Below are positions 1 through 9,094 of a stretch of DNA of 64,000 nucleotides, piece by piece. The first letter of the stretch is position 1, and each line of letters starts with the position of its first letter. The notes under the pieces were generated by a model that was not told the DNA's origin, did no database searches, and worked only from the letters and a program-made list of their open reading frames with translations. Made by a program: the position numbers and the translations under genes. Source of the DNA: JAAZHD01 sp012510895 (GTDB lineage Bacteria > Bacillota > Clostridia > Caldicoprobacterales > DTU083); contig JBMNJC010000003.1 in the NCBI GenBank assembly GCA_050951465.1, positions 1-64,000 on the forward strand, written 5' to 3'.

Positions 1-1
1 C

Positions 2-469
2 AACAGTAAATTTGGGGTGGAACCGGAAGATCCAAAACTAGCCTTTAGAACCTTAGATTCAGACATCAACCTCGACTATATTCTTTGCATAAAGGAGGAG
101 CGCACCATAATCGAGGGTTCAGCTTTCTCATACCAAGGCCAATATTACCAGCTCACTAAGAACGGTAAAAAGGCTGCCATGCCAAAGGCTAAGCTTACCG
201 TTTTGAACAGCTCCAGAATTGGCGTAAAAGCTATCTATGCCGATATTGTATATGACACCAAGGCATTGGCTGAACGTCCTAAAAAGGCCGTTGCAGGTTC
301 TTCTAAGGCTCAAGACCGGGAACAAGGTCATAAAAGAGTTAGACCTGCAAATGATCACCCATGGCGTCAATCGCCAGATAAAAAACCCACGCTCTCGTAT
401 GCGGAAACGGATACTGAAATCATTGAAATGCTAAATGATTTATTCAGTTCCACAAGAGCATGGGCTTAA
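2..469 (+). CDS. ISNCY family transposase, C-terminal part
   Basis: The frame is open from the window edge and ends at 469, giving about 155 C-terminal residues of a longer transposase. The segment with LDYILCIKEERTI followed by FSYQGQYYQL is typical of the C-terminal region of ISNCY/IS1202-type DDE transposases. The catalytic core lies upstream, outside the window. A GTG at 17 is internal and not a start. The last codons and the sequence at 519-530 form an inverted repeat (AGAGCATGGG/CCCATGCTCT) followed by T residues, a possible terminator for the transposase. Confidence 0.75.
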   Translation, partial: NSKFGVEPEDPKLAFRTLDSDINLDYILCIKEERTIIEGSAFSYQGQYYQLTKNGKKAAMPKAKLTVLNSSRIGVKAIYADIVYDTKALAERPKKAVAGSSKAQDREQGHKRVRPANDHPWRQSPDKKPTLSYAETDTEIIEMLNDLFSSTRAWA

Positions 470-790
470 ACTACAATACTATCATACCCTTTTAAACCCC
501 TAGTTGCAAGGGTTGACTTTCCCATGCTCTTTTTTGGTGGGAGGAATGAAAAACTTGCTTTTTTAGCTGATTCCCGAGGCATCTTTTAACCTTTAATACT
601 TGTTGTAAGCGGCCGCCATGCTACACTAGATATTCCGAGGAGATGAACTATTCATGGCTTGCTTTCTCCCTTCATCCCTCGCTGGTATGCCAGAGCATGG
701 CGGAATGAGTATGTCAAGGATAAACCACGCTTTTGGCCCTTGACATGCTCATTAGCGATGTAGATTTACTTAGTATATTTTTTGGTGTAA

Positions 791-840
791 AGGTGACATT
801 TTCACTGATTAAAACCACTCGCTTTTAGGTGACATTTTCA
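791..840. repeat. Two 14-bp direct repeats at the IS end
   Basis: The sequence AGGTGACATTTTCA occurs at 791-804 and again at 827-840. Paired subterminal repeats of this kind are usual transposase-binding sites at IS ends. The second copy lies about 30 bp from the rho stop codon, so the IS sits just behind rho without cutting it. Confidence 0.7.
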
Positions 841-870
841 TAGATTATTGACAGAAGGGTTCTGATGATT

Positions 871-2604
871 TTAATAGCGATAACCTGAGTAGCCGCCGTT
901 GTAATCATGTCTGTCGTATCTGGCACCGCCGATATTCCTGTCGCCGTACTCATTTGCAAAGCCTTCTTTTTCTGCTATTTCAAAGTGCTCCATCATAAGA
1001 TCAATAAAATCATCGTTGGACTGTGTCCGCATCAAATCATTTATAATAATTTCCATGACCTGATCCGGCCTTCCTTCACTGAGATTTTTACGTATCGCCC
1101 AGACTCCTTCAAGTTCTTTCTGGGTCATTAACAGATCCTCACGTCTTGTACCTGATTTATAAAGATCCACTGCAGGGAAGATTCTCTTCTCGGACATCTT
1201 TCGATCCAGATGAATCTCCATGTTACCTGTGCCCTTAAATTCCTCATAGATAACATCATCCATTCGGCTGCCGGTTTCAACCAGTGCCGTTGCGATAATG
1301 GTCAGGCTGCCGCCTTCTTCTATATTTCGTGCGCTTCCGAAAAATCTTTTAGGTTTATGCAGAGCAGCTGAGTCCAGACCGCCGGACAATATCCTGCCCG
1401 TAGAAGGCACTACCTGGTTATATGCTCTGGCCAAGCGGGTTATGCTGTCCAGCAAAATAACTACGTCACGGCCGTGCTCTACCAGACGCTGCGCCCGTTC
1501 CAATGCCATCTCAGCTACTTTAATATGATTATCAGGCAATTCATCGAAAGTTGAATATACAATGTCTCCGCGTATAGACCGCTGCATGTCGGTTACTTCC
1601 TCCGGACGTTCATCAATAAGAAGAACAATGAGGTGAATCTCCGGATAATTTATTGAAATGCTGTTTGCTATATTCTTAAGAAGAGTGGTTTTCCTGCCTT
1701 TGGCGGAGATACGATAAGACCTCTCTGCCCCTTTCCGATTGGTGAAACCAGATCAATTATGCGGGTAGCAAGATCTCTGCTGTTCTTTTTGTTTTCCAGT
1801 GTAATTCTCTTATTAGGAAAAATCGGAGTCAGTTCTTCAAAAGTCCGGCGTAAAGGTGCTTTTTCCGGATCTTCGTCGTTAACGGCTGTTACGTAAAGAA
1901 GGGCTCTGAATTTATCGCCGTCTTTGGTATGTCTTGCTTTCCCGGCTACTAAATCGCCTGTTTGAGATTAAAACGCCTGATTTGTGATTGAGAGATATAA
2001 ACATCATTGGGACCCGGCAGATAGTTATTTGTGCGAAGAAAACCATATCCATCAGGAAGAACCTCCAGTATGCCTTCCGCATCCTGAACATCACTGTTGC
2101 TTAATAACTCGGGAATAGCAGGATTGGAGGTATTATAATGCTTTCTTGCGTATGCAACCTTTTTTTGATATTCGTCATCCTTGTCAGGGGATTCGTCTTC
2201 TTCTGCCTCATCTTCCTCCGTCTTTGAAAACTCTTCTTCTGCGACAGGTTTCTTTTTTTCAGGCTCTGAATCTGCTGAAGCATCAGTATCTGGCGGCGAA
2301 GGTTCAGGCTCCCGTTCAGACGGCTCATACTCCTCTTCCGCAGGCTCCTCCTCTACGGCAGCCCCCTGTTCTGATTCAGAAAACTCATCCTCTTTTTCCG
2401 GCTGCTTCCTGGCAGTCAGCCTGCCTGATGCAGTTTCTGCCATGGCTTTAAGTTCGGCATCACTGAAGGAGGCTTCCGCAAGCCTTTCTTTAATTTTTTC
2501 TACCAATACATCTTTTTTAAACCGTGTAACACTTTTTACACAATTTCTTTACCAAATTCTCTTAATTCGAGAATAGTATTTTGTGCTAAATTGTTTAAAT
2601 CCAA
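871..2604 (-). pseudogene. rho: Transcription termination factor Rho, three frameshifts (probably sequence errors)
   Basis: ATP-dependent RNA helicase that ends transcription. Four consecutive frame segments together give a whole Rho. The N-terminal segment starts at a TTG at 2604 behind a GGGGA motif and has the Rho N-domain pattern ILELREFGKEIG. A strongly acidic Glu/Asp/Ser/Pro insert follows (about 2150-2430), then the cold-shock-like RNA-binding domain (GYGFLRTNNYLPGPNDVY), Walker A (PPKAGK-TTLL) and Walker B (VVILLDSITRLARAYN), and the Q/R-loop region. The breaks are near 2540 (one G missing), near 1963 (one A missing, which would restore LKTGDLVAG) and near 1693 (one A missing inside Walker A, restoring GKTTLL). 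All three are cured by adding one base to a short run. An acidic insertion is common in clostridial Rho. The gene ends about 25 bp from an IS. Confidence 0.85.
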
Positions 2605-2991
2605 AATTGTATTCCCCGCTTTCTTTCATAGGATAATAGGCACCACTAATACAAGGCTCTTATTATGATTTTGATTTGATTGTCTTTGAGCGAACAATGA
2701 ATAATAAATTCATGTGGTATTGTTCTGTTCTATATAAAGACAACAGGCTGATTCTTGGAATGACAAACTTACGATATAATATAATGTGATATATGTTCAC
2801 ATATAGGTCGGTTCTGGTATTGCCTGCACTATGGGTTACATCCATTTATTTCTAAAATAAATATAAATGTATAAGAAAAGTGAATAGAACAATGAATTAT
2901 CCGCCAATTACCATATTATATATTATTATATAAACAAAAAATCGTCAACTCACTTAAAAATTTTTCGTCCAGATGCATATAAAAATCGTGT
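2605..2991. other. Intergenic region upstream of rho
   Basis: An AT-rich stretch of 387 bp without a convincing gene. It holds a short palindromic patch, GTGATATATGTTCACAT, near 2790. The rho promoter and leader must lie here, but no clear sigma-A promoter or terminator was identified. Confidence 0.5.
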
Positions 2992-3408
2992 TTATTTGTA
3001 TGAGAACGTCAATTCATTGGTACCTGTGGACTTTCCATCGATGGCTATCTGATATTTTAAATTCAGTTTTCCCTCTGTGTCTCCAAGTGCATGTTCAATT
3101 TGCGTTGGATAGATTTCCATTTGAATAGCTCCATAAGGCGTTAAAAGACTCTTGGCATATTTTTTGCCACTTTCAAAAAGTAGGGAAGAGTAGGAAGTAC
3201 CGGTACGTTCAAATGATACAGCATTATCGTTAATTGATATTCGTGCAGTGGTGCCTTCTATTCCTGAAATTTCACTTTCCTCATATTCTATATGATAAAC
3301 GCCGTTTTCCTGAAACAAGCGGCCTTCTGTTATCAATTGCACCTTAATATTTTCTCCGTTTTCATCTTTATGGCTTCCTTCTATTGTCAGCAATATTTTC
3401 TTATCCAT
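2992..3408 (-). CDS. DUF1934 (YwiB family) beta-barrel protein
   Basis: A 138-residue protein of the DUF1934 family, small cytosolic lipocalin-like beta-barrels of unknown role. It opens with KKILLTIEGSH, contains the alternating strand pattern TARISINDNAVSFERTG and ends with LKYQIAIDGKSTGTNELTFSY, all typical of the family. The ATG at 3408 is preferred over a GTG nine bases upstream because a GGGAGTGAGG ribosome site lies directly before it. In Clostridia and Bacilli the gene often sits near rho, argS or murI, as here. No catalytic motif is visible. Confidence 0.8.
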   Translation of the reverse strand: MDKKILLTIEGSHKDENGENIKVQLITEGRLFQENGVYHIEYEESEISGIEGTTARISINDNAVSFERTGTSYSSLLFESGKKYAKSLLTPYGAIQMEIYPTQIEHALGDTEGKLNLKYQIAIDGKSTGTNELTFSYK

Positions 3409-3494
3409 TAACCTCACTCCCTGAAAATGACCCTTATGAATGCATTGTATATTTTTCCATCAGCAATAATTCCATAATGTTCTGATATTATAAT

Positions 3495-4288
3495 TAATAT
3501 TTCTCAATGTCAATACACTCAGCAGTTATTTCTTCATTCATAAAGTGACTTCCGATTTTCTGGAACCCCTGACCGAAATCGCTGACATAATAAGAAATGC
3601 TTCCGCCCTTATCATTCAAACCCTGCATTTCACTTAAAAGCTCGCTTACCCGCCGGGCAGTATTGACTGCAGGATTATCAGGACAACTCCGGAACCCATA
3701 ACTGACGAAATTGTTTTTTCCAAAAGGGGATAATGGGTGCAGCCTAAAACCAAAGTATCAATCTGCTGCTTTCGCATCTCCCTTAAATACCGCTCTGCTG
3801 TAAGATAAGCCACTCCGGTATTGCTCCATCCCTCTTCCACTATGGGCACGAAAAGGGGGCAGGCCTGAGCAAATACCGAGATTTCAGCTCTTTCTTCTTA
3901 ATGGAATAAGTATATGCATTGCTTCGAATAGTCCCTGTAGTGCCTATCACCCCTATCCTTTTATTTTTGGTTGCTTCCACTGCTGCCGTTGCTCCCGGTT
4001 CTATGACGCCGACCAAAGGCAGATCGAACATGGTTTTAAGTGAATCATAACTCCCTGCGCTGACGGTATTGCAGGCTATAACAGCCATTTTTATATTTTT
4101 GCTTAATAAAAAGCGGATACTCTGGGCTGAATATTTTGTTACTATATCCCTTGAACGTGTGCCATAAGGAATTCGGGCCGTGTCTCCGAAATAAACAATA
4201 TCTTCATTTGCAGCACCTTCATCAATTCTTTAACAACAGTCAGACCCCCAAGGCCTGAATCAAACACTCCGATGGGGCGATTGTCCAT
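3495..4288 (-). pseudogene. murI: Glutamate racemase, three frameshifts (probably sequence errors)
   Basis: Interconverts L- and D-glutamate for peptidoglycan. Pieces in successive frames give a complete MurI of about 264 residues: the start MDNRPIGVFDSGLGGLTVV (4288, behind AAGGAAGG), the first catalytic Cys in AVIACNTVSAGS (near 4070) and the second in LVLGCTHYPLL (near 3750), ending with a taa at 3495. Frame breaks lie near 4211 (one base missing, restoring NEDIVYFGDTARIPYGT), near 3888 (one A missing in an A run) and near 3676 (one A missing, restoring INPAVNTARRV). MurI is normally essential, so real inactivation is unlikely and consensus deletions are the simpler explanation. Confidence 0.85.
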
Positions 4289-4385
4289 GCTGTCACCTTC
4301 CTTCATCCCCCTATTCTACTATGCATAAATTCAGAATACAACCATTTACTCTATTATATTCAGAACATTAAATTCTAAGAAGGGA

Positions 4386-5735
4386 CTACATGGTGAGAGT
4401 GCCGTTCTCAGTGTCAATAATTTGTAAAATATCTGCTTCCTGACCGGTATTGGCGTCAATATACACAATAAATCTTTTCCGGTCAAGTTCCCCTTTAAAT
4501 TCATAACATAATCTTTCCTGCTTTCCCTTGGTGGGAATGACAGCCAATCGGGATGAAGTAATGTTCAGGGCGGGGTTTACCAGCTGCTTTGCTTCTTCCA
4601 TGGTAAGTTCAGGTTCATCAAACTTGCGCTGCTTGTGAGCAAGCAGATAATTTCTGGCTTCCAGCCCGTAAATTTCACCGTCATCAAGTGCTATTTTAAC
4701 TTTGACTAAATCCGGATAAATAATAATATCGTCCTGTACACGGGCAAAATTAATGGTGGCGACTCCCTGGTGGGTTTGCTGATATGTGGGCGTCATATTT
4801 GTATAACCATTATCCTCCAGGAATCTTTCGGCCTTTTCCACTGCCTCTTCTACAGACAGTTCCGGACTCTCCGACTGATGCTGGCCCAGCATATGGACCA
4901 CCCTTCCCCCTTTTTTGCTTACTGAAATATAAATAGGGTTTTCCTCGTCCTCCCTGACCCAGACCTGGAATCCCCAGGTATCCAGTATGCCGTTTTCACT
5001 GTTATATGATGTTTCCACCTTCACAGCTCTGTCACTGCCTATCATTTTAAGGGCAGCATCCCTGGCCTGCTGTTCTGTTACCTCTGGCTCTTTAAGTATA
5101 TCACCGTCAGCCTGATCCAAGGTCTCGGAAAAAGGCCCGTCATAGATCAGGGTAGGATAATCCATGCTTGTATTCTGAATGTTAACAAACTCTGTAGTGT
5201 ATATATCATCCGAAGCTTCATAAAAATCCGCATCTCGGTTTGCCAGCATGCTGTTCCAGCCAATTTGGCCTGCCGCAATCTCTTCATTCAACCGGCTTAA
5301 TTCTCCATGCAGCTTTGCTGCATTATCATGCAGGCTTTTTAAATTTCTGATTTCTTCCAGGTTTATGGTTTTCCCTTCTGATACCTTCTGATAAAGATAA
5401 AAACTGTAATCAGCAAGTTGGTTCAGGAATTTGGATGTTCCGGCCAGTGCAACGTGAGAAATGGGAAGCTGCCCCAATTCATCCCGGGCAGCATTGGCCT
5501 GCCGGCACACCTCCGACAATAATACAGTATGCTGACTTCGATCGCCGCTGACCATAAGCTTTGCCAGTTTGTTCTCCACATTGCCTACGTTTCCTACCAG
5601 TTCGTAAAAAGACTTCTGATAAATATTTTCCATATGGGTGCTGTATTCCTGGTTTAATCTGTATTGGCTGTATCCCCAGCCGGCTGTGATAAGAAAGGCA
5701 AAGGCTAAAATTATCGGTAGTATCCATCTTCTCAT
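4386..5735 (-). CDS. ypeB: Germination protein YpeB
   Basis: Spore-membrane partner of the cortex-lytic enzyme SleB, needed for SleB localisation and stability. The 449-residue protein has an N-terminal signal anchor (WILPIILAFAFLITAGWGY), a long helical N-terminal domain and C-terminal PepSY repeats (for example TEQQARDAALKMIG and SVEEAVEKAERFLEDNGY). The ATG at 5735 is chosen because GAAAGGAG precedes it; an earlier in-frame ATG at 5807 would overlap sleB and has no ribosome site. It lies 14 bp downstream of sleB, the conserved sleB-ypeB operon order. Confidence 0.93.
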   Translation of the reverse strand: MRRWILPIILAFAFLITAGWGYSQYRLNQEYSTHMENIYQKSFYELVGNVGNVENKLAKLMVSGDRSQHTVLLSEVCRQANAARDELGQLPISHVALAGTSKFLNQLADYSFYLYQKVSEGKTINLEEIRNLKSLHDNAAKLHGELSRLNEEIAAGQIGWNSMLANRDADFYEASDDIYTTEFVNIQNTSMDYPTLIYDGPFSETLDQADGDILKEPEVTEQQARDAALKMIGSDRAVKVETSYNSENGILDTWGFQVWVREDEENPIYISVSKKGGRVVHMLGQHQSESPELSVEEAVEKAERFLEDNGYTNMTPTYQQTHQGVATINFARVQDDIIIYPDLVKVKIALDDGEIYGLEARNYLLAHKQRKFDEPELTMEEAKQLVNPALNITSSRLAVIPTKGKQERLCYEFKGELDRKRFIVYIDANTGQEADILQIIDTENGTLTM

Positions 5736-5749
5736 CAGATTTGCTCCTT

Positions 5750-6478
5750 TCAGGTGGCAAAGACATGTCTGCCGATAGTTATATGGACCGGTCTGCTCCA
5801 TATCCATTTGCTGGTAGCTGTGGCAGGGTTATAATAATATATTGCTCCATAGGTAGGATCCCATCCGTTAAGGGCATCTCTGGCTGCCCGAATTGACTCT
5901 TCATCGGGCGTTAAGTTAATCTGGCCGTCCGCAACTGCTGTAAATGCCAAAGGCTGATAAATGACCCCCGCAATGGTATTAGGAAAATCCGGGTGCTTTA
6001 CCCGGTTAAGAACAACCGCACCAATTGCCACCTTTCCCACATAGGGTTCTCCCCTGGCTTCTCCGTGGATAATCCTGGCCAGAAGATACACATCATTGGA
6101 ATTTATATTCTGAACATTGGAAGGAGCTCGGGATTGACCACTCTGCACTGCAGGAGGGGAGGAAGTTAATTGAATGCCTAAAGCATTGGCAGTCTGAGGC
6201 CCAATCACACCGTCCTGCACAAGGCCGTTTTTCCGCTGAAAATAAACAACAGCATTATAGGTAGCCTGCTCAAAAATCCCGTCTATGGGGCCGTCATAAT
6301 AACCCCACTGTTTCAACTTTCGCTGCACCTCAGCTACCTTATCTCCTCTGGAACCCCAGTATAAAATGGCCGCCTCTGCAGACGGGCCTGTCTTCATATA
6401 ATGCTGAATGGTAATTATATAGCAGAATATCAGGAGAACTAAAATTGGAATCAGCAAAAGTCTCCTTTTTTGTTTCAT
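5750..6478 (-). CDS. sleB: Spore cortex-lytic enzyme SleB
   Basis: Lytic transglycosylase that degrades spore cortex muramic-delta-lactam peptidoglycan during germination. The 242-residue protein has an N-terminal membrane or signal segment (residues 5-25), a peptidoglycan-binding domain (about 38-105, with GSRGDKVAEVQRKLKQWGYY) and a C-terminal hydrolase domain (about 128-242). The motif ARIIHGEARGEP carries the catalytic Glu, and GAVVLNRV and AFTAV follow as in SleB/CwlJ. Its start is an ATG at 6478 behind AGGAAAG. Forms an operon with ypeB; forespore expression is expected but no sigma-G promoter was confidently read. Confidence 0.93.
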   Translation of the reverse strand: MKQKRRLLLIPILVLLIFCYIITIQHYMKTGPSAEAAILYWGSRGDKVAEVQRKLKQWGYYDGPIDGIFEQATYNAVVYFQRKNGLVQDGVIGPQTANALGIQLTSSPPAVQSGQSRAPSNVQNINSNDVYLLARIIHGEARGEPYVGKVAIGAVVLNRVKHPDFPNTIAGVIYQPLAFTAVADGQINLTPDEESIRAARDALNGWDPTYGAIYYYNPATATSKWIWSRPVHITIGRHVFAT

Positions 6479-6549
6479 TCTTTTCTTCCTTTCTGAACAC
6501 CTGGGATATAACTATTTTTTACCTTAAATGAAAATGATATGCATACGAA

Positions 6550-7182
6550 TCATGGAAAAATATCACCGATCCAGTTTATAAAGCTGTCCCAAAATTTGGC
6601 TATTTTAAATGTATACTCTACATTTATTTCTGAATTGTTGTCTTCTCCGCCTGCAACACTGTAATCCGGCTGGCCGTCCGTCTTATATGAGTCCGTTTCA
6701 ATTACCGTCCCGGAAGAAACATCTACAAAGCATAAAGGCGGGAACATTACGCACCACCAATTAGCACCCTTTCCTTCTCCGATTACAACCCGCAGAGCTT
6801 CATAATCCCCGGCCGGATAGACCTCTCTGCCGTATACCCTGGTTGGAAAGGGGTAAATTCCCATCTGCGCATCCACCTCATATTCATAACCTTGCTTTAT
6901 AATCTCTTGTGAGGCAATACGCCGAAACTCTTCCTTTTCAGCCTGTATTAATTCCCTTGCATCATCAATTGTCCGGGCGCTCCGGAGTTTGTTTCCAAAG
7001 GCAAGAAGGAGGCTGTCCCGCACCTTGTATTTTAGTAACTGATCTTCCTGAGAATCGCTGTTGGCAATTACATGTAACCGAATCAGATTTTCCTGTGCCG
7101 CAGGTTTATGCTTTTGCGTATGAAATGCAACAGAAATAAACAGTATTGCAGCTATAACCAGTGCCCATTCTTTTCTCATCAT
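6550..7182 (-). CDS. spoIIR: Stage II sporulation protein R
   Basis: Secreted forespore signal that triggers SpoIIGA-dependent processing of pro-sigma-E in the mother cell. The 210-residue protein has an N-terminal membrane or signal segment (residues 5-22) and the family hallmark LIRLHVIANSDSQEDQ followed by LKYKVRDSLL, then GYEYEVDAQMG and WWCVMFPPLCFVD near the middle. Two adjacent ATG codons (7182, 7179) can serve as start behind a GGGGG run. Its place next to the ispE-sipL block matches other clostridial genomes, for example the C. difficile spoIIR-sipL neighbourhood. Confidence 0.93.
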   Translation of the reverse strand: MMRKEWALVIAAILFISVAFHTQKHKPAAQENLIRLHVIANSDSQEDQLLKYKVRDSLLLAFGNKLRSARTIDDARELIQAEKEEFRRIASQEIIKQGYEYEVDAQMGIYPFPTRVYGREVYPAGDYEALRVVIGEGKGANWWCVMFPPLCFVDVSSGTVIETDSYKTDGQPDYSVAGGEDNNSEINVEYTFKIAKFWDSFINWIGDIFP

Positions 7183-7299
7183 GATAAAACCCCCGTATCT
7201 TGTTTCCTATTAGGGATTATTGACAAGTTACAGGGGTTTATACATACATATTAATAAAAATATAATTCCAAATTCTATTTTTCAGCTTCTAACCTCCGG

Positions 7300-8068
7300 C
7301 TACGATAAATTATGAGATAATCCGAAATACTCCATGACCATTTCCACATCGGCCGGTTTATCCACATCATTGCCTATTTCCGGATAATCCACAATCAGAG
7401 CAGCAGCTTTTATATTGAGCAAATTACAGAATCTCTGTTCTACCTCCGAAAGGGTAAGATTACCAAGCAAGAGCCCGATCAAAAACTTAAAACCAAGCAG
7501 TTTGGCTGTTTTCCAGGGGGTCTTTCTGAATAAAATCAGCTTTCTGCCAAATCCCTCGCATGTGTCCAATACTGCAGGATTCATATAGGCAATGTTGCCG
7601 CCGGTAAAAGTGCCTTCCTTAAGCCGAACATAAGTGCGCTCCACGTTGGGGAAAAATTCCTCATTCAGCCTCTTGTCCACAATAGGATAGCAAAAATCTG
7701 CTCCTTGTTCCCAGGCACGCTGTACAAAGTCGGTAACCATTTGCCCCTTTATCATGGGGATATCGGAAGTGACCACCAGTACAGCCTCATCTCCGATAAA
7801 GGGCAGCATGCTCAGTTTAATGTTATCAAATATGGATTCCCTGCCCTCCATATAATAATCAACTTTATTGCCCAGATATTGCTTTAAATGCTCCACAGGA
7901 CCTACAATGGCAATCCGGTCAACCAGGGATGAATCACGCAGAGCATCCACTACATATTCCACCATGGGCTTGCCGTTAATGAGAAATAAGGCCTTGTTTT
8001 CCACCCCTTCCTGGAAAAAGCTTTTTTTGCCCGTCTCCTGCCAATAAAATAGCATTGATCTTCTTCAT
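7300..8068 (-). pseudogene. MobA-like nucleotidyltransferase, one frameshift near the N-terminus
   Basis: NTP-transferase of the MobA/GlmU-N type; the substrate is not identified. The long frame contains NKALFLINGKPMVEYVVDAL, VVTSDIPMIKG and a C-terminal VDYPEIGNDVDKPADVEMV, the usual layout of cytidylyl/guanylyltransferase-like proteins found beside ispE and spoIIR. The annotated start inside the frame is false. The ATG at 8068 overlaps the ispE stop (ATGA) and encodes MKKINAILLAGDG, the family's nucleotide-binding N-terminus. One A missing from an A run near 8018 separates it from the rest. Restored length is about 256 residues. Confidence 0.8.
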
Positions 8069-8952
8069 CGGCTCCCTCCTTCTATGATTTCAGCTCCCCT
8101 ATGATTGGTTGAAACCACATATACCTGTTCATATAAAGATTTTAACTGCCTGCCTGCCTCTTCTGCTTCCTCTTTTGTCGTAAATATGCCATATACGGCA
8201 GGACCGCTGCCGGTCATCATGCTTACTGCGGCACCTGCCCCGGTTAATGCTCTTTTTATCTCATCAATTTCCAGATGACGGGAAACAGCTGCCTGCTCCA
8301 GGTGATTTCCCATATATCGGTGCAAATCACCGAACTGCCCATCACGAAGTGTTCTGTAAGTATTTTTCCAATCGGGTGAACTGACTGCTGATGTAAGATC
8401 CAACTCCTGATAGATGGATGCGGCAGACAATTTAAAAGGCGGTTTCACCAACACTATCCAGATACCTATCAAAGGGAAAAGCTGTGTAATTTTTTCACCA
8501 ATACCGCGTGCCACTGCCGTCCCGCCGCAAATACAAAAGGGTACATCCGCCCCCAGCCGGGCGCCTAATTCCATAAGACCGGCCTGAGACAAACCTAAAT
8601 TCCACAAGGCATTCAACCCCAAAAGCACAGCTGCTGCATTGGTGCTGCCGCCTGCCAGCCCCGCTGCAATCGGAATATTTTTTTCTATTTCTATAGTAAT
8701 GCCGGAAGAGATGGAAAAACGGTCTATAATCAGACGGGCTGCTTTTCCTGCCAGATTGGTTTCATTAAGAGGCATGTCCCTGGAATCACTAATTATATGA
8801 ATCCCCTCATTACACTCAGTCAGTACAACTTTATCCCACAGGCTGATGGACTGCATAAGCGTCTCCACTTCATGATATCCGTCAGGACGTTTATATTTCA
8901 CATCCAAGGTTAAATTAATCTTCCCAGGTGCACGAAGCTTTATACTTCTCAT
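8065..8952 (-). CDS. ispE: 4-diphosphocytidyl-2-C-methyl-D-erythritol kinase
   Basis: ATP-dependent GHMP kinase of the non-mevalonate (MEP) isoprenoid pathway. The 295-residue protein begins MRSIKLRAPGKINLTLDV (substrate site), has the GHMP glycine-rich loop PIAAGLAGGSTNAAA near residues 90-104 and the C-terminal motif MMTGSGPAVYGIF. The ATG at 8952 has GGAGG four bases upstream; the frame extends 22 codons further but without support. The stop overlaps the next gene's ATG as ATGA, so the two are translationally coupled. Confidence 0.93.
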   Translation of the reverse strand: MRSIKLRAPGKINLTLDVKYKRPDGYHEVETLMQSISLWDKVVLTECNEGIHIISDSRDMPLNETNLAGKAARLIIDRFSISSGITIEIEKNIPIAAGLAGGSTNAAAVLLGLNALWNLGLSQAGLMELGARLGADVPFCICGGTAVARGIGEKITQLFPLIGIWIVLVKPPFKLSAASIYQELDLTSAVSSPDWKNTYRTLRDGQFGDLHRYMGNHLEQAAVSRHLEIDEIKRALTGAGAAVSMMTGSGPAVYGIFTTKEEAEEAGRQLKSLYEQVYVVSTNHRGAEIIEGGSR

Positions 8953-9036
8953 TGTACCTCCAGTTGAACATCCAGTTTTTATATTCACAAAATTTTTAGT
9001 ATTCTTAGCATATACCAAAACAGGAGTGAAATCAAC

Positions 9037-9067
9037 AAAAAGGAAAGCTGCAACTAAAATTTGCAGC
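9037..9067 (-). terminator. Terminator downstream of sipL
   Basis: On the minus strand GGCTGCAAATTTTAGTTGCAGC forms a hairpin (9047-9067) followed by a T-rich stretch. It lies between the sipL stop and the ispE start. Confidence 0.7.
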
Positions 9068-9094
9068 CTTCTCTTGCTAAACTTTCAATAATGG

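Larger units (their letters stand above)
1..850 (+). mobile_element. Right end of an ISNCY-type insertion sequence (left part outside window)
   Basis: The segment holds the 3' end of a transposase, about 320 bp of non-coding sequence with inverted repeats, and a terminal pair of 14-bp direct repeats just before the rho stop codon. Inverted repeats in the non-coding part include a GCCGCCATGCT/AGCATGGCGG pair (about 610-702) and a TGTCAAGG/CCTTGACA pair (about 712-745). A long non-coding tail with subterminal GGTGACATTTTCA-type repeats fits the ISNCY/IS1202 group. The exact tip and any target duplication cannot be set because the other end is not in the window; the element probably ends between 840 and 865. 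Confidence 0.65.

Noticed and set aside
7300..8055. Start of the nucleotidyltransferase at 8055 inside the frame
   Set aside because: The first residues are read in the wrong frame; the true N-terminus (INAILLAGDG) starts at 8068 in another frame.
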